NCBI GenBank assembly: GCA_033398695.1
Contig: CM065810.1
Coordinates: 145,701,858-145,765,857, forward strand
From: Orobanche coerulescens
Lineage: Eukaryota > Streptophyta > Magnoliopsida > Lamiales > Orobanchaceae
Length of the DNA: 64,000 nt
Direction: 5' to 3'
Under the pieces are notes generated by a model. That model was not told the origin of the DNA. It was given only the letters and a program-made list of their open reading frames with translations, and searched no databases. Below, piece by piece: positions 33,580-43,918 of this stretch (position 1 is its first letter; every line of letters starts with the position of its first letter). A program made the position numbers and the translations under genes.

Positions 33580-34841
33580 GGGTACTTAGCTTCCATCCAT
33601 ATTGAACCTGTCAAGCCCTTTATCTATTTAAGTGCTCCGACTAAGTCCAATCATCTTCGTGGATCTATCTTTGTAGATCCGGATGCCCAATATGTACTGT
33701 GCCCCTCCTAAGTCCTTCACTGAGAAATACTTACTAAGCAAATCCTTCGGATTGTAGCATAGGAATGTCGCTTGCAATGAGAAGAATATCATAGACGTAT
33801 AAAACTAGGATCATAACTTTGCTCCCACTGACTTTCTAGTATACATAATATTCCTCTTAGTTTAGTATGAATATAAATTCCTGAATTGTTTCATCGAATG
33901 GAAGATTCTAACTCCAAGATGCTTACTTCAAACCGAAAATTTCTCTTTGAAGCTTACATACCTTCCCATCATGTTTTGGATCCACAAAACCTTCTGGTTG
34001 TGCCATATACACATCTTCTTCTAAACCCTCATTTAGGAAGGCGGTCTTGACATCCATTTTCCAAATCTCATAATCGTAATGTGATGCAATAGCTTGTATG
34101 ATCATAATAGACTTAAACATAGTGATTGGAGATAAGGTTTCATCATAATCCACCCCGTGATTTTTTTGGTAACCAATATAGCTTTGAAAACTTCCAATTT
34201 CCTATCTATGTCAGCTTTTATTTCAAAAATCCATTTGTTACCTATAGATTTTACCCCATTAGGCAAATCAACCAAGGGTACACTTGATTTTCATAAATGG
34301 AGTCCATTTCGTATTTCATGGCTTCTTGCCATTTCTCGGTATCGGAGCTTGTATCATCTTCTTTGTAGGTGCTCGTTTTATTGCTTTTTAAAAGCATGAC
34401 TTGATAACTTTCAGTTAGATTGATACCATAGTATATTTCTGGGTGACTTCTATAATTGAGATCTATGCAGGGGTTGAGCAACTTAGCAATTTTCCAAACT
34501 GGTTTTGGGTTCTCCGGAACAACTTCATATGAAACAGGTGTTTCAAAAGAAGTAGGAGTTTCCATTTCTGTTTGTTGCTCTTCTCGAATTTCTTTGAGAT
34601 GGACTTTGCTCCCACTTGTCTTTATGTAAAGGTGTTCCTTTTTCGGAAACACACCTTTTCGAGCAACAAACACTTTATTCCTAGAACGGTCATATAAGTG
34701 GTACCTCTTTGTCTTTTTTAGATAACACATAAGGAGACATTTGTCTGGTTTGGGAGAAAGCTTATCAAAACTAGGCATCTTACATATGCTTTGTATCCCC
34801 AGACTTTGAGAAAAGATAGTTTGGGAACCTTCATATCTCAT
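33580..34841 (-). pseudogene. Copia reverse transcriptase and integrase tail fragments
   Basis: From right to left: integrase C-terminal zone (KCLLMCYLKKTKRYHLYD, about 34740-34680) with an acidic linker, the RT start EKWQEAMKYEMDSIYENQ (about 34345-34295), YDETLSPITMFKSIMII and MDVKTAFLNEGLEEDVYMAQ (34150-33990), then the broken YVDD region near 33800. Frames change several times. Confidence 0.7.
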
Positions 34842-34899
34842 ATGGTGTCTTTTCTACAGCTTTCGACGATGTCTGATTTAGTGTAAGTGCATCAGTTGA

Positions 34900-35999
34900 T
34901 AGAGCATGTCCCCAGAAGGAGATTTGAAGATCGAATTGTTCATTATGGATCGAAGCATATCAACTGAGGCATTCTAGGAGGGGTGTATTGGGATAAAACT
35001 ACATAACTATTTAGATGGTCATCAAATCATTGGCTCATATATTCGCCACTACGATCCGATCAAAGTGCGTTTATCCTTTTGCCAAGTTGATTTTCTACTT
35101 CACGTTGAACTTCCTTCAATTTCTCGAAAGAAACAGACGGATGCCTCATTAAGTAGACATATTCGTATCCAGTTAAATCGTCGGTAAAAGTGATGAAGTA
35201 GCTAAATCGACCTCTTGCGTTTGAAGACACTGATCCACAAACATATGTGTGATTGAGTCCAATAAGTCATTTTTTCATTCGTCCATCCAAGTGAATGGCG
35301 ATTATGTCATTTTTCCCAGTAAACATGATTCACATATCTTAAATGTCTCTAAGTAAAATGAATCCATAATCCCCTCTTTGAGGAGTTTCTCCATGCGTTT
35401 TATGTCAATGTGACCTAAACGACAATGCCCGAGTAAGATGGATTCAATTCATTTGGTTTAGCCCTTTTGGTATTCATGTTGTAGATTTCTCTATCCACAT
35501 TTAGTAAATACAAACCATTATTTAATTGTGCTTGTCCAAAGAACATATTATCAAGATAAATATAGCATAAACAATTTAAAATCCTGAAGTCATAGCTTTC
35601 AGTGTCTAACAACAAAATAGATATATTACTATTTGTAACGACATGAACATAATAAGAAATATTAGTTCCAAAACAAGCCCTGAGGCAAATTTAAGACAAA
35701 TGTTCCTACGGCTAAGCAACTCCTGCCTCATGCCCCACGCATAGGTGCACTTCGCGTTTCACTTGTCTTCTACTTATTTTCAGTTACTGTATATTTAAAC
35801 AAATGTGAGAACCACATCCGATTTCCAAAACCCATGAAGTAGGACTAATAGAATGACTATTTGTAATATAAATACCTAGGATCATAGCAACGTTCCCATT
35901 CTTCTGATCATCAAGAAACCTAGGGTAGTTTCTCTTCCAATGCCCGGGTTTGGCGCAATAGAAGCAACAACTTTCAGACGGAGTTTTAACAGCCTTCAC
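34900..35999 (-). pseudogene. Copia integrase, protease and zinc knuckle fragments
   Basis: CFYCAKPGHWKRNYP at about 35970-35930 is a CCHC knuckle whose last Cys is now Tyr. WVLEIGCGSHIC (about 35845-35810) is the protease site with the catalytic Asp changed to Glu. Integrase segments with a tyrosine-rich FITFTDDLTGYEYV-like stretch follow near 35200-35150, out of frame. Nothing here can be functional. Confidence 0.65.
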
Positions 36000-36700
36000 C
36001 TTTCCAGAAGTTGGATGTGGTTTGGGTGCAACCTTCTTGCTTTTTTCCTTTTGATCACTCTCTTTTATTGCTCTCTTTCTTCAAACCCTTTGCTTTTTTA
36101 TCCATAGAATCTCACGTTTAGGCTCCATCTTGATCATTGGCTCAGCCGCTTTAAACATCTCATGCAGCTCAATCAATGATTTTTCCATTGCATCCATGCT
36201 ATAGTTCATCTAAAAGTATCGCAACCATCATGAAGCGAATAGAGAATAACGTCAGTAGCCAACTATTAACTATAGGGAAAAAATCAATCTCCTCATGTTG
36301 TCAAAGTATCCAATTATATTCAACATATGAGGGGCCAACGGGCTTTCCTTTCTCGAGTCTAGCATCAATGATTGCTTTTGAGGTCTCAAACCTCTCAATT
36401 CTAGCTTGCTCTTGAAACATGTTTTTGAGCTACTGAATACTGTTTTACGCATCCATATGCGCAAGCTCCTATTGCAAGTTCGAGTCTATGGTCCTCAACA
36501 TCAAGCAAGTGACATCAAGCGAATGATCCTCACCATGACTCTCAGCCTGCCTTTGGCGTTTGTGGCATTTAGCCCCAGAGTAAGGATAGGGTTGTCAAGA
36601 ACTGGCTCTTTCTTTTCCTGTCTTGAAAATAAACATACTTTCCAGCAATTTAAATGTTTATTCAACATTATTTTGGGTCCCTTTTGAATAAAATAATTCC
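36000..36700 (-). pseudogene. Copia gag fragment
   Basis: SKLELRGLRPQKQSLMLDSR and SPLAPHMLNIIGYFDNMRRL (36420-36290) match the copia gag segment that reads roughly SP(V/L)xPHVLKMIGYxxxLxxL. The gag start is not clear; candidates beyond 36600 are broken. Confidence 0.55.
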
Positions 36701-38113
36701 CAGATCCTTTGTCACAAAGCTTTTAAGCAAGCTCTGGCTTGTCACTTACTAGTTTTTGAAAAGGTAAGTAATACCATTATTAACAGTATCCACTAATACT
36801 CTTGGTTGATAGGTTACATCTAATGTCCTATTGCACTATGCCTCAACATCTAAGAACTCCTTACTAATATTGATGAGAAAACTAAAAAAACTTGTAGATC
36901 TCTTTCAACAGACTACCCACATTAGCCCAAGATTAGAAGTGATAGAATTGCGTTTGCAAAACCTATCACTAGTGATCGAGGTCTTAAGGGGTGCTCTTAA
37001 TTTTAGAAAGGCATATACTCATTATTTATGGGACTTATGTTTATTATGTTGCTTCAATTTAAATAGTGAACTAAATTCTAAATCTACAACATATATAAAA
37101 CATCATGCACATTCAAAATCTAATGACGAAAAACTTGTAAGGTAATACTAGTATGACCCTCAAATATCCAACTTTCGATACGTCTTGGTGCAATTTTGGA
37201 TTCAATCCTTCATTGTCCTCCAATGGCTCCATCCTTCAGACTTTGTAATTTTTACAAGCTTTTAATGGTATGCAACCATAAGATAAAAAATAGCAAGAAA
37301 TTAAGGAAATACGTAGACCATTTAATTTACATAATTTTAGGGCGTAGGCAGATCGCAAAACATATAGTCGCCACACAGACCGATAAAACCCAAATATTTT
37401 GTCCATACTAGTTCACCACAATCCCTGCGATGAGTCTCATTCAAAATAGTACATCCACTCGTTCACTAACTGTGAATGGCATTAGCTAATTATATGATTC
37501 TAGATCATATAAATAAACACATAATTTGATCAAGCTACTTAATTCTAAAATAGCAATTTAATTAGACTGAATTTATTTAATATTTATTTATTTAATTCAA
37601 AAATAATTAAATTTAATTTAAATTTTAATTGATTAAATTTCATCGAACCACCCAGTGTCTCGACGAACCAAATTCTTGTCAAAATACTCAATGAATCCTC
37701 GGAATACATTCAATATATTAGATTTAGTTTAATTTGACCACGAGAGAAAACAGTTTCAAATTCCGAATTAATTTCTCTGACTAAATGTCGCACAACACTC
37801 CGAGAAAACTACCTGAACGGCTGCCCACGTCCTGCATGGACTGCCGCAGTGTCCTCCCATCCTAGTGGCGGCATCTGGCAGCCCCGTTGCCCTGCTATCC
37901 TGCAGGCAACGGTACTGCTTCCGACAATTGCTGTCCGATAGAATTTTTCTATTTTTGAATATTTCAGATGTCCAAAAAAAATACAAAAAAATTTAAAATC
38001 TGAAAAATTTAATCAAAACTCATATTTATTTTAATTCATATCTTGGGCAATTCGATCAATTGAAAATTTTGAAGTATAAGAATTAAATCAACTAAATTAA
38101 AATTAGTAAATAA
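36700..38113. other. AT-rich stretch with one GC-rich patch
   Basis: No coding family is recognised. Most of it is strongly AT-rich (37480-37640 is nearly all A/T). One patch at about 37800-37925 is GC-rich with CTGC/GCAG inverted words (for example GCAGTGTCC and CTGCAGGCAACGG). The pattern of an AT-rich leader with one GC-rich structured patch is also seen in the copia leader at 54450-56080, so this may be the 5' leader of the decayed copia element. That link is inferred. Confidence 0.35.
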
Positions 38114-38317
38114 ACTATTAAACTAATTAGATCAAATATAACATGCCTAAGAGGGTCTGAAACCATAGGACAAAACGGTAATGATCAGGCATACATCGAT
38201 GCACAGTATGGTGAGGATGATAGGAGGGATATGAGGTTTCCCGATCTAGTACCAGCGGCAGGTTTCTCCACGCAAGGGCCGTTTGGAGCTAGGTCCACGG
38301 CTGGACTCACGATATAA
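38114..38317 (+). CDS. Exon-like coding stretch, possible last exon of a host gene
   Basis: The plus frame is open from 38114 and ends at TAA 38315-38317. The part from about 38150 has protein-like composition (RGSETIGQNGNDQAYIDAQ, then GEDDRRDMRFPDLVPAAGF) and matches no transposon family I know. If it is an exon, an acceptor AG must lie just before about 38150; CTAAG at 38150 is a weak candidate. The following sequence to about 43500, once transposons are removed, is T-rich like a 3' UTR. The product is not recognised, and a decayed remnant is equally possible. Confidence 0.35.
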   Translation, partial: TIKLIRSNITCLRGSETIGQNGNDQAYIDAQYGEDDRRDMRFPDLVPAAGFSTQGPFGARSTAGLTI

Positions 38318-38616
38318 AATTGAGCTTGCTGCCAACCGCCTTAGCGGCAGAGGCAGTTCGATTCTGCTACCATGTAAAACCTTACAGTGGAGGGCTCGTG
38401 AAACAGCAGCTTCAAATAAGTTCAGGGGGTTCGACTTCGATCGTGTAGCTATTTCGGTGATTTGAGTTGAATGATGGTGAAGGATTCCAATATGTTTTTG
38501 GTAGTATTCTAAAAGCAGAGGCTTTATAGGATTCCCTGCCTGACAGTTAGGTTTGGGCTTGTCTGGTTGTTAAGTTTCTGTGTTATCATCAGTTATCTTG
38601 CCTGATTTTTCTAGTA
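38318..38616 (+). other. 3'-UTR-like sequence after the exon-like stretch
   Basis: There is no clear gene. A second open frame (about 38283-38465) overlaps the exon-like stretch in another phase and ends KFRGFDFDRVAISVI. It could mean a frameshift in one ancestral protein. Downstream is T-rich and without motifs. Confidence 0.3.
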
Positions 38617-38789
38617 GTTTTCGTTAGAGATGTTAAGCGAAATTTATCCATACGGTTTAGGAGTAAATTTCTGTGAAACAAATTTCATGATTAAAAACCT
38701 GATTTAAACGAATTTAGAAATATAACCCTAACTCCCTATGAGCAGGGCTAAACGGGCTAAATATTTAAAAAATCTATTTTTTATTTTTA

Positions 38790-38975
38790 TAAGTCATAAA
38801 CCAAAAAAAAAAAAATAGTAACAATATTATATATATATATAGTAACAACTATACTATAATAAATATAACAAAAAATACATTTTTATGTATATACATATAT
38901 ATATACACACACTATATTAACAAATACAGTAATAGTATATATTATATATAATATTAATATATATTACATATATAA
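38790..38975. repeat. AT-rich repeat core of the hAT MITE, left of the LINE
   Basis: This is poly(A) and (TA)n followed by AACAAATACAGTAATA and ATATTAATATATAT units. The same units occur two or more times right of the LINE (42479-42720), so the core is a tandem array of roughly 100-130 bp units. Confidence 0.7.
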
Positions 38976-39142
38976 ACTCTGCCCGTGGGTGTCTTCTTGA
39001 CATCCATTGCCGGTCCCAAGCCCGGATAAAAGAGGAGGGTTGCGGTAGGTTAGTGGCAGCCAGCGTAAAACTCGTCACATTCCATGGACATGAATCAAAC
39101 ATTGAAAATCGTTGGGGCGTCTCCTCGAGCGGCTTTGCATTT

Positions 39143-39362
39143 CATAGGCCGGGTGCGGTGATAAGTATGCGAGGGTTGCTAGGTCGTCGCCGAAGCGGCG
39201 CGCCACCTTTACATCCGAGGGTGGTGTCAAATGAGCAAGGATGCGCTACACTTCATAGGCCGGGTGTAGTGGAAAATATGCAAGGGTTGCTAGGTCGTCG
39301 CCGGAAGCGGCGCGCCACTCAAGTATGGGTGTGGTGTCAAATGTGCAAGAATCCTTGCAGCG
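39143..39362 (+). repeat. Two 111-bp tandem monomers in the LINE 5' UTR
   Basis: Copies start CATAGGCCGGGTG at 39143 and 39254 and share GGGTTGCTAGGTCGTCGCCG and GCGGCGCGCCAC. Tandem 5' monomers often act as promoters in LINEs; here that role is an inference. Confidence 0.75.
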
Positions 39363-39411
39363 TGGACGGAGACAAAGAAGTTAGTTCTTGCGGCTAGTAA
39401 GGGTAGTAAGG

Positions 39412-40110
39412 TGCGGTTTGGAACTTGGAACGTTGGCTCTTTGTGGGAGATCGGCGAAGTGGGGAGGTTATGAAAAGGAGGAGAATTCACATAATGTGTC
39501 TACAAGAGACTAAGTGGGTTGGCGAGAAGGCAAGAGTGTTAGCTCCTTGGGGTTACAAGCTTTGGTACTCTGGAAAGGATAGAAGTAGAAATGGAGTGGG
39601 TATCGTCATTGATAAAGAATTCATTGATGATGTGGTGGAAGTGTCAAGAAAGAGCGATAGAATAATGAGTATTAAGCTTGTGATAGGGGATGAGTTTCTA
39701 ACTATCATAAGTGCTTATGCACCACAAGTAGGATTGGATGCATCGATCAAACAAGAATTTTGGGAAGATTTGGAAGAGGTTGTCGAACGAATTCCTATGG
39801 GTGAGAAATTGATCATTGGTGGTGACCTCAATGGGCATGTCGGTGTTAGCAGAGATGGCTTTGAGAGCATTCATGGTGGCTTTGGTTTTGGGGGACGGGA
39901 ATGAAGCAGAAATGATATATTGGATTTCGCATTAGCTCATGACTTGGGTATTATGAACACTTGGTTCGAGAAAAGGGACTCTCATTTGGTGACATATAGA
40001 AACGGAGGTAATGCAAGTCGATTGATTTCTTTTTAGTAAGGAATGTTTGGAGGAAAAGTTTTACTAATTGCAAGGTAATACCCGGTGAGAGTGCTGCAAC
40101 ACAGCATAGG
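39412..40110 (+). pseudogene. LINE AP-like endonuclease domain
   Basis: FGTWNVGSL (about 39417) is followed by RRRIHIMCLQETKWVGEKAR, the catalytic Glu motif (39470-39530), GYKLWYSGKDRSRNGVGIV, IISAYAPQVGLD (about 39705), IIGGDLNGHVG (about 39810) and a stop TGA at 39902, after which LDFALAHDLGIMNTWF continues in frame. A one-base shift near 40020 follows. The domain cleaves target DNA for reverse transcription in intact RTE elements. Confidence 0.8.
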
Positions 40111-40113
40111 GTT

Positions 40114-41720
40114 GTGGTGCTTGACTTTCGAGGTAAGAGGCACTTAAGAAAGAGAAGACCACAAGTTGACCCTCGAATTAAGTGGTGGAAGCTCCAAGGG
40201 GAGAGTCGACATACTTTTGTGGCTAAGATTGCTGATAGTGGTATTTGGTCCGATTGCACGGAGATGGATATAGATTCGATGTGGAACTTGTTGGAACACA
40301 ACATAAAGGAAGTTGCAAAAGAAGTCCTAGGAGAATCTAAAGGAAACAGACCATCAAGTAAGGACACATCTTGGTGGAATGATGAAGTTAAGCAAGCGAT
40401 AAAGACCAAACGTGAATGTTATAAGGTACTGGGTAAATGCTCGAGCGATGAGAATTATGAGAAGTACAAGAAAGCTCGAACGAAGCTAAAAAGGCGGTGC
40501 GAAATGCCCGATCAAAGGTCAATCAAGAATTATATGCAAGATTAGATACTAAAGAAGGGGAAAAAGATATCTATAAACTTGCTCGAATGAGAGAGAAGAA
40601 GACGCGAGATATTGGAAAAGTTAAATGTGTAAAGATCTTGACCAAAAAGTTTTGGTTCAAGATAAAGAGATAAAAGAGAGATGGAGGTCATACTTTGATA
40701 CCCTATTCAATGGCCATCAAGAACAAGATATTGGGAATTTAAACATCCCCTCAAGTATGGTTAACCGAGAGTTTAAGAGAAGAATCCAAAAGGGTGAAGT
40801 GACAATTGCATTGAAGAAGATGGGGTCAAAGAAAGCAGAAGGACCAGATGGTATACCTATTGAAGTTTGGAGGTGTTTGGGGGAGAGAGGGATCGAATGG
40901 GTAACTATGCTTTTCAAAAAGATTTGGAGAAGCAATAAGATGCCATCAGCATGGAGGAAAAGTATTCTCGTCCCTTTGTATAAGAACAAAGGTGATGTTC
41001 AAGATTGTTCTAATTATCGCGGAATTAAACTAATGAGTCATACCATGAAGTTGTGGGAGCAGTGATTGAACAAAGGATCGTGAAATGTGTGAAGATAATG
41101 AGAAAATCGGTTTGGATTTATGCTGGAAGATCGACCATGGAAGCAATTTATCTTATCCGTGATTGATGGAACATTATCGAGATAAAAGAAAGATTTGCAT
41201 ATGGTTTTATTGATTTAGAGAAGGCATATGATAAAGTACCAAGAGAAGTACTTTGGTGGGCCTTAGCAAAGAAGGGTGTATCGCGGAAATATATTGACAT
41301 TATAAAGGACATGTATGAGGGAGCTAGTACAAGTGTACGTACTAATGTTGGGAGGATGGAAGAATTCGCTATTACGATTGGGGTGCATCAAGGATCTGCT
41401 CTTAGTCCTTTTCTCTTTGCCATAGTCATGGACGAATTGACAAGAGAAATTCAAAATGACGTTAGTGGTGTATGATGTTCGCAGATGATATTGTGTTGAT
41501 TGATGAAACGAAGGTTGGAGTGCAACGAAATTGGAACTTTGGAGGATACTTTGGAAGCTCGAGGCTTTAGGGTGAGCCGAGTAAGGCGAATATATGGAGT
41601 GTAGGTTTAGCGAAAACTTGATGATAGAGAGGCGGTGATGATCACATTTGATGGGAAAGTTGTTCATGGATCCACTTTCTTTCGGTATCTTGGATCTATT
41701 ATCCAAAAGGATGGAGAGCT
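40114..41720 (+). pseudogene. LINE linker and reverse transcriptase
   Basis: The linker RRPQVDPRIKWWKLQGE (40160-40200) leads to RT: KAEGPDGIPIEVWRCLGE (about 40835), WRKSILVPLYKNKGD (about 40955), NYRGIKLMSHTMKLWE (about 41010), then in shifted frames [20 protein letters not shown] (about 41205-41265), [20 protein letters not shown] (about 41380) and the catalytic FADDIVLI (about 41480). Changes of frame near 40545, 41065 and 41465 break the ORF. Confidence 0.8.
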
Positions 41721-41799
41721 AGATGGCGATGTGGCTCACGAGAATAAAGGCGGGGTGGTTGAAGTGGAAGAGTGCCACAGGGGTTTTATGTGATCGGCA

Positions 41800-42240
41800 T
41801 GCCTCATAGATTAAAGGGTAAATTTTACCGCACGGCAATTAGGCTGCTGTTATATGGCACCGAGTGTTGGGTAAGCAGAAATGTCACGTTCAAAAGATGA
41901 ATGTGGCGAGTTGCGTATGCTACGATGGATGTGTGGTCATACAAAAAGGATCGGCTCGAAATGAGGTGATCGGAGAGAAGGTAAGAGTTGCGTCTATAGA
42001 AGACAAGATGATGGAGAATCGATTACGATGGTTTGGTCATGTGAGAAGAAGACCTATTGATGCCCGGTGAGGAGGCTAGAAAGTTGGGGAGCAAGTAATG
42101 TTGTGAAAGGTAGAGGAAGACCCAAGAAAACTTGGATAAAGATGATTGAAAATGATATGCGGTTTCTTGGAATTGGAGAAAGTATGGCGATGGAGAGGCA
42201 AATGTGGCGGGAAAGAATACGGATGGTGGATGGAGTCTGA
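41800..42240 (+). pseudogene. LINE C-terminal region
   Basis: Fragments typical of the RTE C-terminus: YGTECW-like and CHVQKMNVA (41860-41900), [20 protein letters not shown] (about 41990-42050), GRGRPKKTW (about 42113) and MWRERIRMVDGV before the stop near 42238. It is shifted several times. Confidence 0.75.
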
Positions 42241-42243
42241 TTC

Positions 42244-42287
42244 TTTTTTTTTTTTTTTTTTAATTCCTTTTTTCTTTTATTTCATGT

Positions 42288-42318
<31 letters not shown>

Positions 42319-42320
42319 CA
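42244..42320 (+). repeat. Poly(T) tracts in the LINE 3' UTR
   Basis: Runs of about 18 and 30 T (42244-42261 and 42290-42318) follow the ORF end. An apparent 81-residue open frame across them is an artefact of TTT codons. Confidence 0.8.
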
Positions 42321-42478
42321 TTCATTCTCTTATTTTATTTGCTTTTTTCTCTACTTTTTCCCTCTTTTTTCCTTTTATGTTATTTATGTAACGATTATTG
42401 ACGGTTTCAAAGTTTGATTCATGTTAGCCGACCCCAAATCATTTTGGGACTAAGGCTTAGATGTTGTTGTTGTTGTTG

Positions 42479-42720
42479 TATATATTACATATATAATATT
42501 AATATATATTATATATATAATATTAATATATGTTATATAAATATAGTATTACTGTAAGTTGAATTATATATATATATATACACGTTATATTAACAAATAC
42601 AGTAATAATATATATTATATATAATATTAATATATATTACATATATAATATTAATATATATTATATATATATAATATTAATATATGTTATATAAATATAG
42701 TATTACTGTTATATATATCG
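42479..42720. repeat. AT-rich repeat core of the hAT MITE, right of the LINE
   Basis: It holds ATATTAATATAT and AACAAATACAGTAATA units in at least two rounds, matching 38890-38975. It is highly self-complementary. Confidence 0.7.
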
Positions 42721-42961
42721 GGCTAGAAATTTCTATCGGGCTAAGCTAAACGGTCTGGTCAAAAAGCTGATTTAAACGGCTAAGAATATCACTACTAACC
42801 TTAGGTTTGGCGGTTTAACGGCTAATTGTTACCGAGCCCGTTTAACATGTCTAGTTTTGGTTGGCATAGGCTATGATATATTGTTTGGAATGTGAATCAT
42901 TCCGTACTGTTTTTTTCGTTTCTATTTATGACCAGTTAGGTATGAAAGTATATGCCAATCT

Positions 42962-43173
42962 GTCATAAAGGCAAATATGTACAGCGAAAGGGAGATATGA
43001 CATAGTTTCATCGGGCGTAGCGTGGATTCGATTTCATGGGAGATTCTGCTTCTTTTCTGAGTTTGATCACTGACCAGCGACCCTCACATCGGCGACATCC
43101 CGCGATTTAATCGATGGTAGGAAAAAAGGCCCAAAACTACGACCCCAGAAATCAACATGGATCATAAAAAAAA
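42962..43173 (+). mobile_element. Poly(A)-tailed retroposon of about 212 bp (SINE-like or processed copy)
   Basis: The segment ends in a run of A and is flanked by a 17-bp direct repeat AAAGTATATGCCAATCT (42945-42961 and 43174-43190), the mark of LINE-type retroposition. Inside, GGATTCGATTTC (about 43023) resembles a pol III B box at 7 of 9 bases, but no convincing A box is seen. It may be a SINE or a retroposed RNA fragment. Confidence 0.6.
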
Positions 43174-43190
43174 AAAGTATATGCCAATCT

Positions 43191-43509
43191 TATACAATTA
43201 ATCAGTAGGTGACAAAAGTCATAGGACGGCTGCTTGGGTTTAGATGCATTCAAAATTTCAAAAAAGAATCAAACTTGATCAATAATAATCTTATCTGGCC
43301 ACTTAATTAATGCAATTAAAAATAGATTAGGTGAAAGGTTGTATGAGAGATAATAATCAATAATAAAATAAATATATTGAATAAAATAGGTCACTGATTT
43401 GTTTTTGAAAATATATTATATATTACAAATATATTCCAATCGTATTTCGGTTTCATCGCTTAAAATTATAAAGATGGGTGTTTACAAAAAGTACGAGTCA
43501 AAATACATA
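43191..43509. other. AT-rich sequence without recognisable feature
   Basis: I see no gene, repeat or regulatory site here. It lies between the retroposon and the Stowaway-like MITE. Confidence 0.5.
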
Positions 43510-43803
43510 CTCCCTTCGTCCACGATCAATATTCTCCAACTTTTTGAGTTCGGGTTTTAAGCAATGTTAGATGAGTGTGATGTGAGTGGAGTTTGGGTCC
43601 CACATTAAAAGTAATTTAATATTAATTAAGTTGGTTAAATAATTTAATATGTGGGTCAGCCTGGTAAATGTGTAAATATATAAAAATTATAAGGATATTT
43701 TAGTAAATTGTATTGTGAGGTAATGTTTAAAAATAAAAAGGGAATATTTTTTGTGGACATATCAAAATGGCAAAAAAGAAACATTGATTGTGGACGGATG
43801 AAG
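43510..43803. mobile_element. Stowaway-like (Tc1/mariner) MITE
   Basis: The left end CTCCCTTCGTCCACGATCAA and the right end (inverted CTTCATCCGTCCACAATCAA) fit the plant Stowaway/mariner terminus CTCCCTCCGTCC. TA precedes the left end (43508-43509); the right TA appears as CA. The length is about 294 bp and AT-rich, with no coding capacity. Confidence 0.7.
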
Positions 43804-43918
43804 CATAAAATATAAAATAAGTACCAACCGGATTAGAGGCTTGCTGAATGGTTTTGAAGTAATTCATCATTTTTCTCAAAAGTGAATGACATACTTATAG
43901 GTTGACTGTTACTAGAAG

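Larger units (their letters stand above)
32907..36700 (-). mobile_element. Decayed Ty1/copia element, LTRs not recognised
   Basis: Minus-strand fragments of a complete copia polyprotein lie in the proper order: gag (about 36700-36000), CCHC and protease (35999-35784), integrase (about 35615-34900), RT (about 34841-33580) and RNase H (33549-32934). All are broken by many stops and shifts, so this is the oldest copia here. The Sirevirus LTR ends at 32906 just after its RNase H end, so the Sirevirus probably inserted in or near its 3' LTR. Gag and protease type resemble the copia at 48625-57940. Confidence 0.75.
38976..42478 (+). mobile_element. RTE-clade non-LTR retrotransposon (LINE)
   Basis: It is about 3.5 kb with a 5' UTR tandem repeat, AP endonuclease, RT and a 3' tail (GTT)n. 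The 3' end reads CCCCAAATCATTTTGGGACT, TAAGGCTTAGATG, then the TTG repeat, the standard end of plant RTE elements. A possible 18-bp duplication TATATATTACATATATAA flanks it (38958-38975 and 42479-42496), but the surrounding repeat array could supply this by chance. The ORF has several shifts and stops. Confidence 0.85.
38625..42853. mobile_element. hAT-type TIR element (MITE) with LINE inserted
   Basis: The left end TAGAGATGTTAAGCG and the right end (inverted TAGACATGTTAAACG) form 15-bp TIRs with two mismatches. 8-bp flanks GTTTTCGT (38617-38624) and GTTTTGGT (42854-42861) match at 7 of 8, and 8-bp duplications are the hAT hallmark. GGCTAAACGGGCTAAA words near both ends (38745-38765 and 42760-42840) are subterminal repeats. 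Without the LINE the element is about 0.7 kb with an AT-only core and no transposase, so it is a MITE. Confidence 0.65.

Noticed and set aside
38150..38165. Minus-strand GGTTTCAGACCC, similar to the iMet primer-binding site, as a possible PBS of the decayed copia element
   Set aside because: It matches at only about 10 of 12 bases, no LTR end with CA adjoins it, and it overlaps the exon-like frame. The two readings compete and neither is secure.
39951..40409. Minus-strand open frame of 152 codons within the LINE
   Set aside because: It is the antisense of the endonuclease and linker. The plus strand carries the recognisable motifs.
42146..42391. Open frame with long phenylalanine runs
   Set aside because: It is created by poly(T) tracts in the LINE 3' UTR.
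38958..42496. The 18-bp TATATATTACATATATAA repeat as proof of a LINE target duplication
   Set aside because: Not fully rejected, but the same words recur in the surrounding AT repeat array, so it cannot count as independent proof.
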